Source: CBDFGQ01 sp965247295
GTDB taxonomy: Bacteria; Chloroflexota; Dehalococcoidia; Lucifugimonadales; JAGWBF01
Assembly: GCA_965247295.1 (NCBI GenBank)
Contig: CBDFGQ010000006.1
Coordinates: forward strand, 186,001 to 250,000
DNA: 64,000 nt
Direction: 5' to 3'
Shown: positions 7,330-15,376 of the stretch, in pieces
Numbering within the stretch: the stretch's first letter is position 1
How the letters are laid out: each line of letters begins with the position of its first letter
The notes under the pieces: model-generated
What the model was told of the DNA's origin: nothing
The model's input: only the letters and a program-made list of their open reading frames with translations
Database searches by the model: none
Position numbers and translations under genes: made by a program

Positions 7330-8679
7330 ATGCCTGCCTTGGACAATCTCCTCTCCCGCTTCCGCCCCCAGCGTGTCAAGCCGACGGAGACGCTCGGGGT
7401 CCCCGGCACGGCCATCTATGGCGGCTACGTTGTTGAACGGGAACGGTCTCCCGACCTGGCCTCTCACGACGCCCGCTACCGGACCTACGCCGACATCCTC
7501 GCCAACACGTCCATCGTCGCGGCGGGAGTGCGCTACTTTGTCAACCTGGTCGGCGGCGCGGCGTGGTCCTTCGCTCCGTCGGAAGCGGACTTTGACGGCT
7601 GGTACGCCGAGCGGGCCGAAGCGATGCTGACCCGCGACCCCGCAACGCCCTGGCATCGCATTGTCCGGCGGGCGGCCATGTACCGCTTCTACGGCTTCTC
7701 GGTGCAGGAATGGACGGCGGGGCGGCGAGATGATGGCTGGCTGACCTTTGCCGACATTGCTCCCCGCGCCCAGTCCACGATAGAGCGTTGGGACGTGGAC
7801 CCTACCGGCGTGATGCTGGGGGCCATCCAAATCTCGCCGCAGACCCATCGGGAGATATATCTGCCCCGCGAGAAGCTGTTGTACCTGGTGGACGACACCC
7901 TCTCCGACAGCCCCGAAGGGTTGGGGTTGTTTCGGCACTTGGTATCTCCGGCCAAGCGGCTGGAGCGGTACGAGCAATTGGAGGGCTTCGGCTTCGAGAC
8001 GGACCTACGGGGCATCCCCGTTGTTCGGCTGCCGTTGACACTGCTGAATCAGCAGACGAAAGAGGGCGGATTGAGCGAGTCCCAGCGCACCCAAATGATA
8101 GCGCCCTTCCAGCAGTTCGCTGAGAACCACATCCGCAATCCAAAACTTGGTCTGTTGCTCGACAGCATGACCTACGAGACCAAGGACCAAGCGGAGCGAC
8201 CATCCAACGTGCCGCTCTGGAACGTAGAATTGCTCACAGGCTCGGCGACCAGCTTTGCGGAGAACGCCGCGGCCATCGAGCGGCTGAACCGGGAGCTGGC
8301 CCGCATCCTGGGGGTGGAGCAACTGCTGTTGGGCGCGGGGCAGGGCAGCTATGCGCTGAGCCAGGACAAGACCCACCAGTTCTACCTGCTGGCGGAGGGC
8401 GCGCTGACCGAGATACGGGAGGTGGTGGAGCGGGACCTGCTGCTGGCGCTGTGGCGGCTCAACGGCTGGGATGCTGCGCTGATGCCGGAGATACGGACCG
8501 AAGCGGTGCAGTACCGGGACATCCAGCAGATAGGGGCGACGCTGCGGGACCTGGCCACGGCGGGGGCGGTGCTGGACCCCGGCGACCCGGCGATCGCCGA
8601 GGTGCGGTCCCTGATGGGGCTGAGCCGACCGGACGCAGTGGTAGGCGCGGGAATGCAGGATATGGAGGATGGACCATGA
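7330..8679 (+). CDS. phage portal protein, Mu gp29/DUF935-like
   Basis: A 449-residue protein immediately after terL. Its features match the Mu-type portal family: YGGYVVERERSPDLASHDARYRTY at the start, GFSVQEWTAG in the middle, and LLGAGQGSYALSQDKTHQFYLLAEG late. The portal dodecamer forms the DNA gate of the capsid and binds terminase. Prophage 2 has an unrelated HK97-type portal at the same place, so the head modules were exchanged. The stop overlaps the next start (ATGA). Confidence 0.85.
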   Translation: MPALDNLLSRFRPQRVKPTETLGVPGTAIYGGYVVERERSPDLASHDARYRTYADILANTSIVAAGVRYFVNLVGGAAWSFAPSEADFDGWYAERAEAMLTRDPATPWHRIVRRAAMYRFYGFSVQEWTAGRRDDGWLTFADIAPRAQSTIERWDVDPTGVMLGAIQISPQTHREIYLPREKLLYLVDDTLSDSPEGLGLFRHLVSPAKRLERYEQLEGFGFETDLRGIPVVRLPLTLLNQQTKEGGLSESQRTQMIAPFQQFAENHIRNPKLGLLLDSMTYETKDQAERPSNVPLWNVELLTGSATSFAENAAAIERLNRELARILGVEQLLLGAGQGSYALSQDKTHQFYLLAEGALTEIREVVERDLLLALWRLNGWDAALMPEIRTEAVQYRDIQQIGATLRDLATAGAVLDPGDPAIAEVRSLMGLSRPDAVVGAGMQDMEDGP

Positions 8680-9224
8680 GTCTCACCACAATCACCGTAG
8701 GCAGCGTCGCCTACCCCTCCTACGCCACCGTCGCCGAGGCCGACGCCTTCCTTGCCGTGGACCCGGAGCGCAGCATGGCCTGGGCTGACTTGGACCCCGA
8801 GGGGAAGGGTCTGCGCCTAATAGCCGCCACCCGGCGGCTGGACTCGCTGCGGTGGGCCGGGAGTAAGGCAGATGACGCGCAGGCTGCCGAATGGCCGCGC
8901 CGGGGGTTGTTCTATGAGACCGGCGACGCCATCCCGGAGCGGTTGGAGCAAGCCTGCATCCTGTTGGCCGGGGATTATGCCGCTGGGCGGGTAGACGACG
9001 GAGAGGATGGGGCCATTCAGAGCGAGCGGGTGGGCCCGATAGCGACGACCTACTTCTACCCGCGCCGCCGCTCTCAGGCCGCCCGGCTGCTGGGTGATGC
9101 CCTGGGGCTGGTGAGCCAATGGCTGGAGGGGCAGTCCATAGCCGCGCCGGTGGCGACGGGGACGGACGCCAGGAGCGTCTTCACGCCCCGCAACCGCTAC
9201 GGGCGCACCGAGGAGATTGGATGA
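8676..9224 (+). CDS. head connector protein (DnaT-like phage family)
   Basis: A 182-residue protein starting at the ATG of an ATGA overlap with the portal. It has the pattern SYATVAEADAFLAVDPERSMAWADLD ... GLRLIAATRRLDSLRW ... EQACILLAGDYAAG, seen in small phage proteins often labelled DnaT-like ssDNA-binding. Its place between portal and MuF head protein suggests a structural connector or adaptor instead. An ATGA overlap also joins it to the next gene. Confidence 0.65.
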   Translation: MSLTTITVGSVAYPSYATVAEADAFLAVDPERSMAWADLDPEGKGLRLIAATRRLDSLRWAGSKADDAQAAEWPRRGLFYETGDAIPERLEQACILLAGDYAAGRVDDGEDGAIQSERVGPIATTYFYPRRRSQAARLLGDALGLVSQWLEGQSIAAPVATGTDARSVFTPRNRYGRTEEIG

Positions 9225-10147
9225 CGACTGCCGTTGACCGTTACCGCGCCGTCCTGGAGCGTGGCCGCTGCGACTTGGAGGAGCGCAGGCCCGCCGATGC
9301 TCCCCCACTGCTGTCCGACGCGCAGATAGACCTGATGGTGGAGCGGTACGCGGCCAAGCGAGAGCGGCCACCGAATCAGGGTACGGGGCAGGGGTTTGCC
9401 AAGGCTGACCCGCCGCCCATCAGCTCGCGTCGAATCGACGAGCGGGAGTACGCGAGGGCCTTGCAGCGGATTGTTCTTCGCCCGCTGTCCCGGAGCCTGC
9501 GCTCCGGCTTGTCCCGCGCCGCCGCCGTGTCCCAGGCTGTCGCTGCCCTGGATGGCGTGGACTGGACCTTGCCCGAGGGCCTGGTGGCCAAGGAAGTGGC
9601 GGCCCGGGCTGCCCGATTGGACGGCTACCACCGCGCCCGCCTTATTCAGACCTTCCGCTCGGCCCTGGGGGTGGACATCCGCCCCACGCTGAACGACGCC
9701 GCCATACGTCCCCTCATGGACGCTTGGCGCAGGGAGAACGTCTCCCTGATACGAACCATTCCCCAGCGGCTCCATGAGGGTCTCTACCAGCGTATGTCGG
9801 CGACCTTTGCCGAGAGGCCCTTCGACCGGCAGGCCCTGAGTCGGATTCTGTCCACCGAGTTCCAGAGCACCGGGTACAACTTGCGGCGGTTGACAAGGGA
9901 CCAGACGGGCAAGGCCATCGGTCAACTGACCCAGGCCCGCCACCGGCAGATAGGCATTGAGGAGTACACTTGGCGCACCAGCCAGGATGAGCGGGTCAGG
10001 CCCAGCCACGCCGCCTTGGACGGGACCCGCCAGAGGTGGGATAGCCCGCCGTCCGTGGGGCACCCGAAGGAGGACATCCAGTGCCGATGCGTGGCTATCC
10101 CCTACATCCCAGAGGCAGAAACTGGGACTGGACCTCGAGTGGTATGA
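9221..10147 (+). CDS. minor head protein, Mu F/SPP1 gp7-like
   Basis: A 308-residue protein from the ATG at 9221. The C-terminal MuF domain is clear: a YTWRTSQDERVRPSH segment and a Cys pair DIQCRC after GHPKEDIQ. It is a minor capsid or head-morphogenesis component injected or packaged near the portal. The second half is strongly similar to the protein at 41611-42342 in prophage 2, although the portals differ. It carries an extra N-terminal segment of about 65 residues compared with that homologue. Confidence 0.85.
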   Translation: MTTAVDRYRAVLERGRCDLEERRPADAPPLLSDAQIDLMVERYAAKRERPPNQGTGQGFAKADPPPISSRRIDEREYARALQRIVLRPLSRSLRSGLSRAAAVSQAVAALDGVDWTLPEGLVAKEVAARAARLDGYHRARLIQTFRSALGVDIRPTLNDAAIRPLMDAWRRENVSLIRTIPQRLHEGLYQRMSATFAERPFDRQALSRILSTEFQSTGYNLRRLTRDQTGKAIGQLTQARHRQIGIEEYTWRTSQDERVRPSHAALDGTRQRWDSPPSVGHPKEDIQCRCVAIPYIPEAETGTGPRVV

Positions 10148-10151
10148 GGAG

Positions 10152-10349
10152 ATGGCGGAGATAGACCCTCCCCGGACACAATCCATCACCGATACTCGCC
10201 CGCGCTGCCAAGGGTGCGGACGGGTGCTGGCTGAGCTTTTGACCCGTCCCTGGGTGGTGCGTTGTTCACGCACCGAGTGCAAGACCGTGAATCGTAGCCC
10301 ATCGCCTGACCGAGAGACCTTGCAATTGCCTGAAGAATCTGTATACTGA
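10152..10349 (+). CDS. Com-like zinc-ribbon protein
   Basis: A 65-residue protein too short for most gene finders, starting at the ATG (10152) after GAGGAG. It has CQGCGRVLAELLTRPWVVRC and a further Cys, a four-Cys zinc knuckle like phage Mu Com, the translational activator of mom. A related 58-residue protein follows MuF in prophage 2 (42335-42511), so the pairing MuF-Com is conserved. No mom-like modification gene was recognised, so the role here is uncertain. Confidence 0.65.
   Translation: MAEIDPPRTQSITDTRPRCQGCGRVLAELLTRPWVVRCSRTECKTVNRSPSPDRETLQLPEESVY
10320..10347 (+). promoter_or_regulatory. candidate promoter before the capsid operon
   Basis: TTGCAA at 10320-10325, a 16-base spacer and TATACT at 10342-10347. 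It overlaps the end of the Com-like gene. A transcript starting near 10354 would meet the terminator at 10397-10434 after about 80 bases, before reaching the protease gene. Confidence 0.5.
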
Positions 10350-10396
10350 ATGTAACTTGGTCGTGCGCCTTCGTGCGCCAGCAAGTGGGTCTTCGT

Positions 10397-10434
10397 ACCC
10401 CGCGCTAAGTAGATAGATTAACGCGGGGTTTTTC
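10397..10434 (+). terminator. intrinsic terminator directly before the protease gene
   Basis: ACCCCGCG (10397-10404) pairs with CGCGGGGT (10422-10429) across a 17-base loop and is followed by TTTTTC. The protease frame starts only three bases after the T run. A perfect hairpin terminator stands at the equivalent place in prophage 2 (43901-43930), so this looks like a regulated attenuator rather than a chance structure. Confidence 0.75.
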
Positions 10435-10436
10435 TT

Positions 10437-10862
10437 TTGTCCGACACCTTCCACCTCCAAGCCCTAATCGCCAAGGTCGATGAACAACTCGGCTTGGTCA
10501 TGGGCTACGCCATCGTCTGCGCCGAGGACGGCGAGCCCTACTTCGACCTCCAGGGCGACCACATCCCCGAAGACGCCATGCTCAAGGCGTCACTGGATTT
10601 CATGGAGCATTCTCGCCTGGTTGGTGAGATGCACGTCCGTGATGAAAACGGGAAGGTGGTGAAGCGGGGCACAGTACCGTTTCTCTTTCCCCTAACTGCC
10701 GACATCGCCAAGTCCCTGGACCTCTCTCCGCGTAAGACCGGCCTGCTGATAGCCATAAGGCCCGATTCCGACATGCTGGCGAAATTCCGGAGTGGGGAGC
10801 TCACCGGCTTCTCCATCGGCGGCGCCCGCATCCGGGACGAGGGGGTGGACGATGCCGCGTAA
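10437..10862 (+). CDS. XkdF-like phage serine protease
   Basis: A 141-residue protein. The pattern QLGLVMGYAIVCAEDGEPYFDLQGDHIPEDAML, then GEMHVRDENGKV and a final GELTGFSIGG, is that of XkdF-type prohead proteases, in which the Ser of GFSIGG is the likely nucleophile and the His of GEMH the partner. The start is the TTG at 10437, right behind the terminator hairpin; no good ribosome site is visible, so expression may depend on RNA structure. The last bases overlap the scaffold gene. Confidence 0.75.
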   Translation: MSDTFHLQALIAKVDEQLGLVMGYAIVCAEDGEPYFDLQGDHIPEDAMLKASLDFMEHSRLVGEMHVRDENGKVVKRGTVPFLFPLTADIAKSLDLSPRKTGLLIAIRPDSDMLAKFRSGELTGFSIGGARIRDEGVDDAA

Positions 10863-11988
10863 ACGCATCATGCAGGAATTTCGCATCAATGAAATTTCAA
10901 GCGTGGACAGTCCCGCCCAGGAAGAGGCGCGGGTGGCGATTATGAAGCGGGCTGAGCCGAGGGAGAACAATCTACCTGATGGTACGTACCCTCTGGCCCT
11001 CAACACCGCCGTGCTGGAGAACGTGGTTAAGCGCGAAATCCAGAAGGGCATGGGAGACCTGGCCGACCTGCTGACCAGCGAGGAAGAGGGACACCAGCAC
11101 GGCGTCAGCATCGGAGCTTATGAAGGCTCGGTTGAAATACGAGTCATGTACTCGCAGGGACCGGAGGCCGAGGCATCCCATGACCACCCTGTCGTCCGCT
11201 CGCCTGAAGGCCAATACACCCTCGGCATGGTAGCCGGCCATACTCACGCCATAGACCAGGAAGCCATGAGCGGCGCCGTGCTGGCGCTGGTGACTAAAAC
11301 CGAAGGAGGCGAACCCATGACTACTCAGATCGGAACCCAGCCGACGGTTGAAGAACTGGGAGCCCAGCTTGCCCGGGCCCACGCCGTGGTTGCGCTGACC
11401 GGCGAGGAGAGGGCGCACTTTGAGGCTCTGCCCGAAGAGGCGCGGACGGCGTTCCTGGCCAAGTCCGCCGATGACCGCAAGGCCGAAATCGGGGCCGTCA
11501 CCAAGGCGGCGCAGGACGCCAACCCGGTGGTCTTCACGGCGGCGGACGGGACCGAGTTCCGCAAGTCCGATGACCCGAGGGCCATCGCCATGGCGAAACG
11601 CCTTGACGCCACCGAGCAAGAAAACGCGGCGCTCAAAGCGCGGGATGAACAGACCACCCTGGAGAAGCGGGCCGGGGCCGAGCTTCCCCACCTGCCCGGC
11701 GACGTGAAGACTCGGGCAGCGATGCTCAAGGCCATCGACGGCATAGAGGACGAGGCCCAGCGGGAAGCGGCCCTGGGCGCGCTCAAGGCGCAGAACGAAG
11801 CCATGAGCAAGGCGTTCCAGACTTACGGGCACGGCGGCCAGCCGGAACCGGGCTCGCCCGCCGACCAGTTGGACAAGCTGGCCAAGGTCTATGCCGAGAA
11901 GAACGGCGGCACATTTGAGGCTGCCTACATGAAGGTCGCCGATACGCCGGAAGGTCAAGCGCTCTACAAGCAGATACGTGCCCAGTAG
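10852..11988 (+). CDS. capsid assembly scaffold-like protein with His-rich N-terminal half
   Basis: A 378-residue protein from the ATG at 10852. The first half contains GHQHGVSIGAYEG and GHTHAID, a His-containing beta region. The second half is acidic, Ala/Glu-rich and helical, typical of scaffolding proteins. A strong internal start (AAGGAGG, 7 bases, ATG at 11317) would yield the helical half alone, a known phage way of making scaffold nested in a larger protein. Its position between protease and capsid gene supports the call. Confidence 0.65.
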   Translation: MPRKRIMQEFRINEISSVDSPAQEEARVAIMKRAEPRENNLPDGTYPLALNTAVLENVVKREIQKGMGDLADLLTSEEEGHQHGVSIGAYEGSVEIRVMYSQGPEAEASHDHPVVRSPEGQYTLGMVAGHTHAIDQEAMSGAVLALVTKTEGGEPMTTQIGTQPTVEELGAQLARAHAVVALTGEERAHFEALPEEARTAFLAKSADDRKAEIGAVTKAAQDANPVVFTAADGTEFRKSDDPRAIAMAKRLDATEQENAALKARDEQTTLEKRAGAELPHLPGDVKTRAAMLKAIDGIEDEAQREAALGALKAQNEAMSKAFQTYGHGGQPEPGSPADQLDKLAKVYAEKNGGTFEAAYMKVADTPEGQALYKQIRAQ

Positions 11989-11998
11989 GAGGTTTCAC

Positions 11999-12400
11999 AT
12001 GGATACCACCAACGCAGTCTCAACCAACACCTACAAGGCGGCGACTGATTTCGCTGCCGGGGACCTGGGCAAGTTGGTACGCATCAGCGCCGCCGATACC
12101 GTATCCATCGTGGATGCTGTCACGCAGACGCCCATCGGCGTACTGGCCGAAGCTCCGGCTAAAGTGGGCCAAGCCGTTCCCGTTGCGCGTTTGCAGGGGA
12201 TTATCAAGGTCCGCGCCGGCGGCGTAGTCACCGCCGGGCAGTTGGCCGTGCCAGCCGCCGACGGTCGAGTCACCGGCGTTGCGGACATCAACTCGATTCC
12301 TGCCGACACAATGTCCGTCGGCGTATTCAATGCCGGCGGGGCGGCGGGCGAGTTCATCGCATTGAACGCCCAGCCAGTTGGCGGAAATACCTCGGCGTAA
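11999..12400 (+). CDS. capsid decoration/stabilising protein
   Basis: A 133-residue beta-rich protein starting at the ATG (11999), with AGGAGG 7 bases upstream. The pattern AATDFAAGDLGKLVRIS ... PIGVLAEAP ... VARLQGIIKVRAGGVVTAGQ is typical of DUF2190-like head decoration proteins, which sit on the capsid lattice and stabilise it. It lies immediately before the major capsid gene, the usual order. Confidence 0.75.
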   Translation: MDTTNAVSTNTYKAATDFAAGDLGKLVRISAADTVSIVDAVTQTPIGVLAEAPAKVGQAVPVARLQGIIKVRAGGVVTAGQLAVPAADGRVTGVADINSIPADTMSVGVFNAGGAAGEFIALNAQPVGGNTSA

Positions 12401-12410
12401 GGAGAGAATC

Positions 12411-13445
12411 ATGCCCTACATTCAACCATCCAGTTCCGACGTTCACATTGACCAGGCGTTGACGAACATGTCGGTGGCTTTCCTGCAGGCCGACACTCAG
12501 TTCGTGGCGCGGCGCGTGTTCCCGGAAATCCCGGTCACGAATCAGTCGAATAAGTATTTCGTCTACGAACGGGGCGAGTGGAACCGCAACCAGATGAGGC
12601 CCCGCGCCCCGGGGACCGAGGCCGACGTGGGCACGATGGCCATCTCCACCGAAAGCTATCTGGCCGACGTGTTCGCGCTGGCGCGGATCGTGCCTGACGA
12701 GGTTCGGAGCAATGCCGATTCGCCGGTGGCCCCCGACCGGGAAGCGGCGGCGTGGCTGGCGCAGCAGGCGCTGCTCAACCTGGAGACCGGGTGGGCTGCG
12801 ACGTATTTCGCGCCGGGAGACCCGGGAGATACGTGGACCTTCGACGCCGACGGCGTCGCCAGCAGCGCGACCGCCGCCGGCTCGTTCGACCCAAGGGACG
12901 TCGACAACAATCAGATACTGCAATGGAACGACGCCAGCTCGACTCCTATTGAAGACATCCGGCGGGCCAAGCGGACCGTGGGAGAAGCGACGGGATTCCG
13001 CCCGAACACGCTGGTCTTGGGACGCCCTGTGTTCGACACGCTGCTGGACCACGGGGACATCGTGGGCCGGCTGGACCGGGGCCAGACGGCGGGGCCAGCC
13101 ATGGCGACGTGGGACTCGCTGGCGGCCCTGTTGGAGGTCGCCAACATCTACGTCATGGACGCCATTCAGAACACGGCAGCAGAAGGCGCAGACGCTGTTC
13201 ATTCGTACATCGGGGGCAAGCACGCCCTCCTCATCTACTCGGCGCCGGCGCCCGGCCTTATGACTCCCTCGGCGGGCTACACCTTTCGCTGGACCGGCAT
13301 CGATGGCAGTGTTCCGGGCGGCGCCCAGGTCACCCGGTTGCGGGATGACAAGAAGCACTCCGATTGGTTCGAGATCACGACCGCCTACGACCAGAAGCTG
13401 ATCTCCGCCGACTTGGGATGCTTCTTCGGCTCGATAGTGGCGTAG
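12411..13445 (+). CDS. major capsid protein (prophage 1 type)
   Basis: A 344-residue protein starting at the ATG (12411) after GGAGAG. It begins with a short arm (HIDQALTNMSVAFLQADTQFVARRVFP) and continues with a long body including FALARIVPDEVRSNADSP and TLVLGRPVFDTLLDH. Its size, place after scaffold and decoration genes, and this pattern fit HK97-fold coat proteins of Mu-like and related phages. It has no evident relation to the prophage 2 capsid protein (44766-46091). Confidence 0.8.
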   Translation: MPYIQPSSSDVHIDQALTNMSVAFLQADTQFVARRVFPEIPVTNQSNKYFVYERGEWNRNQMRPRAPGTEADVGTMAISTESYLADVFALARIVPDEVRSNADSPVAPDREAAAWLAQQALLNLETGWAATYFAPGDPGDTWTFDADGVASSATAAGSFDPRDVDNNQILQWNDASSTPIEDIRRAKRTVGEATGFRPNTLVLGRPVFDTLLDHGDIVGRLDRGQTAGPAMATWDSLAALLEVANIYVMDAIQNTAAEGADAVHSYIGGKHALLIYSAPAPGLMTPSAGYTFRWTGIDGSVPGGAQVTRLRDDKKHSDWFEITTAYDQKLISADLGCFFGSIVA

Positions 13446-13451
13446 GAGCGG

Positions 13452-13808
13452 ATGATGGTTGCTGTTCATAAGCTCCGACACTGGAAGCAGCAATACCACC
13501 CCAACGCGGCCTTCATCTGCCGCCGCCGCATGGCGTGGGGCGGACGGACCTATGAACCTGGTGGCCGCATTCCCGCTGAACTGGCGGCCAACAAAGCCAA
13601 GCTGCGCCGGTTCTGGGAAGCGGGCTGGATTGAGCTTGCCGAGTTCCAGGCCCCGGACGTCGCCACCGGGCAACCCGCCGAACCCGGGTTGCCCGGTGGG
13701 GCGACGTTGGAGAAGCGCGGCTCCTGGTACGTCGTCACGTTGCCCGACGGGACCGAACACAAGGCGCAGGGAAGGAAGGCGCGGGACGCATTGCTGGCAG
13801 AGCTATGA
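13452..13808 (+). CDS. small head protein, unknown
   Basis: A 118-residue basic protein 6 bases after the capsid gene, starting at ATG 13452 or 13455 after TAGGAGCG. It has FICRRRMAWGGRTYEPGGRIPAELAANKAKLRRFWEAGWIE at the front, then KRGSWYVVTLPDGTEH. The first part resembles small head-protein domains found after capsid genes; the second is a short beta unit. It ends just before the truncated connector fragment at the recombination joint. Confidence 0.6.
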   Translation: MMVAVHKLRHWKQQYHPNAAFICRRRMAWGGRTYEPGGRIPAELAANKAKLRRFWEAGWIELAEFQAPDVATGQPAEPGLPGGATLEKRGSWYVVTLPDGTEHKAQGRKARDALLAEL

Positions 13809-13848
13809 AGCCGACCATGGCAACGGGAGTCCTCGACCTTCTGATGAA

Positions 13849-13980
13849 CTGGTGCAGCTTGGTATCCAATACTCAGGTGTCCAGTCGGAGAGTGTGGGTC
13901 CATACAGCGTTCAGAGCCTCGACTATACGCGGGAGCGGGACGCCATCCTGAAGCAGCTCTGTACAGGGATTCCGATCTAG
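13849..13980 (+). pseudogene. C-terminal remnant of a head-tail connector gene
   Basis: In a different frame from the preceding gene, these 44 codons encode a segment nearly identical to the last residues of the connector in prophage 2 (about 46818-46948): QLGIQYSGVQSES followed by VGPYSVQSLDYTRERD and ending TGIPI. No start codon with a ribosome site precedes it. It marks the exact joint where a foreign head module was joined to the shared tail module. Confidence 0.8.
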
Positions 13981-13999
13981 TGGGAGGAGGAGCAGAACG

Positions 14000-14488
14000 A
14001 TGGCCAAGGTAGCCGTGAAAGTGCAACAACGTGGCGGCGAGAAGCTCAGGCGCCTGCTCCGAGAGGCGGCGAAGCGGCGAGACACCACCGTCAAGGTGGG
14101 GTTCTTCTCCGAGGCTCGCTACGAGGACGGCACTCCAGTGGCAGCGGTGGCGGCCTGGAACGAGTTCGGGACAGAGGACATCCCGGAGCGCCGCTTCTTC
14201 CGGCGTGCTCTGGCAGAGGTAGAGGACGGGGTCACCAACATCGTCAAGGCTGGGATAGACACCGAGAAGATGGTGGTGGACGACAGGCTTGCCGGAAGAG
14301 TCGGCGCGTACGTGGCAGGCCAGGTGCAGGAGTCGATCACGGCGCTGAAAGAACCTCCGAATGCATCCGGCACCGTTCGCCAGAAAGGAAGCAATAACCC
14401 GCTTTTGGACACAGGCCACATGCGTAATTCGGTGGGATGGAGTGTGGATGGCGGCGCAGTGCAATACCCGAAGACTCAGACGGACTAG
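14000..14488 (+). CDS. tail completion/neck protein, HK97 gp10-like
   Basis: A 162-residue protein after GGGAGGAGG. It begins with MAKVAVKVQQRGGEKLRRLLREA and has the family signature KVGFFSEARYEDGTPVAAVAAWNEFGT ... IPERRFFRRAL, followed by a helical second half and NPLLDTGHMRNSVGW. Such proteins join the head and tail tube. Its first 60 bases are almost identical to the prophage 2 gene at 46968, which is longer by an insertion after the EFGT motif. Confidence 0.8.
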   Translation: MAKVAVKVQQRGGEKLRRLLREAAKRRDTTVKVGFFSEARYEDGTPVAAVAAWNEFGTEDIPERRFFRRALAEVEDGVTNIVKAGIDTEKMVVDDRLAGRVGAYVAGQVQESITALKEPPNASGTVRQKGSNNPLLDTGHMRNSVGWSVDGGAVQYPKTQTD

Positions 14489-14490
14489 GG

Positions 14491-14847
14491 ATGAGCAGGC
14501 CCTTCGCCAACCGGAGATTCCTAGAGCCTGGGACGCTGATCCGGCAGGAGCCGGGCGGGGACAACGAGTATGGAGAGTGGGTGCCGGGCCAAGAGACCCG
14601 GACCGAGATCACCGTGGTCAGTGCACCGCCGGACGCCGCGAAGATGCGGGATGTGCTGCCAGAGGGAGCACGCCTTAGCGAGTCTCGGACTTTCTGGATC
14701 GAGGGAGTCGAGGTGAAGCCTGTTCGCGTAGGTACCGGCGCCACCGAGGGAGACGTGATCGAGTACAAGGGCACCCGCTACCGGGCATACCAGGTCGAGG
14801 AATGGCCGGGATTTGTTGAGGTCCTGGGAGTCAGGGAGGAAGGTTAA
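14491..14847 (+). CDS. neck/tail-adaptor protein
   Basis: A 118-residue protein from the ATG at 14491, two bases after the previous stop. It is beta-rich (GTLIRQEPGGDNEYGEW, TEITVVSAPPDAAKMRDVLPEG, GDVIEYKGTRYRAYQVEEWPGFVEVLG). The last segment is the typical end of small phage head-tail joining proteins. It is about 60% similar to the homologue at 47543. Its stop shares a base with the next start. Confidence 0.65.
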   Translation: MSRPFANRRFLEPGTLIRQEPGGDNEYGEWVPGQETRTEITVVSAPPDAAKMRDVLPEGARLSESRTFWIEGVEVKPVRVGTGATEGDVIEYKGTRYRAYQVEEWPGFVEVLGVREEG

Positions 14848-15374
14848 TGATTGCGCCGACGACACAGAGCCTTGAACGGGCCGTGCGAGCATACGTAGCG
14901 GCAGGGTCCGGGCTTTCGCCTCGCCGGGTCCGACCTGGGAATCAACGAGGCAACGTCCTTGACGGCCTCTTTGCCTCGGTCCTACTGATCCACCAGGCCA
15001 TACAGGGAATCCCTGCTACGGCCTTCAGATTGACCACAGACGGCCTCTCGTTGGACGCAGGGACGTTGGCCACGGTGGAGGACAGATACTCGGTCCAGTG
15101 GTTCCGTGAAGGAGCCAGGGACGCAGCTAGGCGGTTCTCGGTGTGGGTGTACTCGCCCGAGGGACTTCATAGTGCCCTAGATGCCGGTCTGACCCTCCTA
15201 CGGGTCTCGGACGTGCGTCAGCTGGACGAGGTGGTGTCCGGGGTCTGGGAGGAGCGGGCAGGGCTGGACCTGCACATCGGGTATACCCAGACCATCAAGC
15301 AGACCCTTGATTACATAGAGACAGTCCCCGTCCATGTTAGGGAGGGGGAGCACATACAGATAGTAGAGGTGTAG
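14847..15374 (+). CDS. phage neck terminator-like protein (LIC_12616-type)
   Basis: A 175-residue protein. It contains DGLFASVLLIHQAIQGIPA, a conserved YSVQWFREGARDAARRFSVWVYSPEG stretch and a closing LDEVVSGVWEERAGLDLHIGYTQ. This resembles the small neck or tail-terminator proteins placed directly before the sheath gene in myovirus-type operons. The prophage 2 equivalent is 47893-48426. Its role would be to cap the tail and connect it to the neck. Confidence 0.65.
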   Translation: MIAPTTQSLERAVRAYVAAGSGLSPRRVRPGNQRGNVLDGLFASVLLIHQAIQGIPATAFRLTTDGLSLDAGTLATVEDRYSVQWFREGARDAARRFSVWVYSPEGLHSALDAGLTLLRVSDVRQLDEVVSGVWEERAGLDLHIGYTQTIKQTLDYIETVPVHVREGEHIQIVEV

Positions 15375-15376
15375 AC

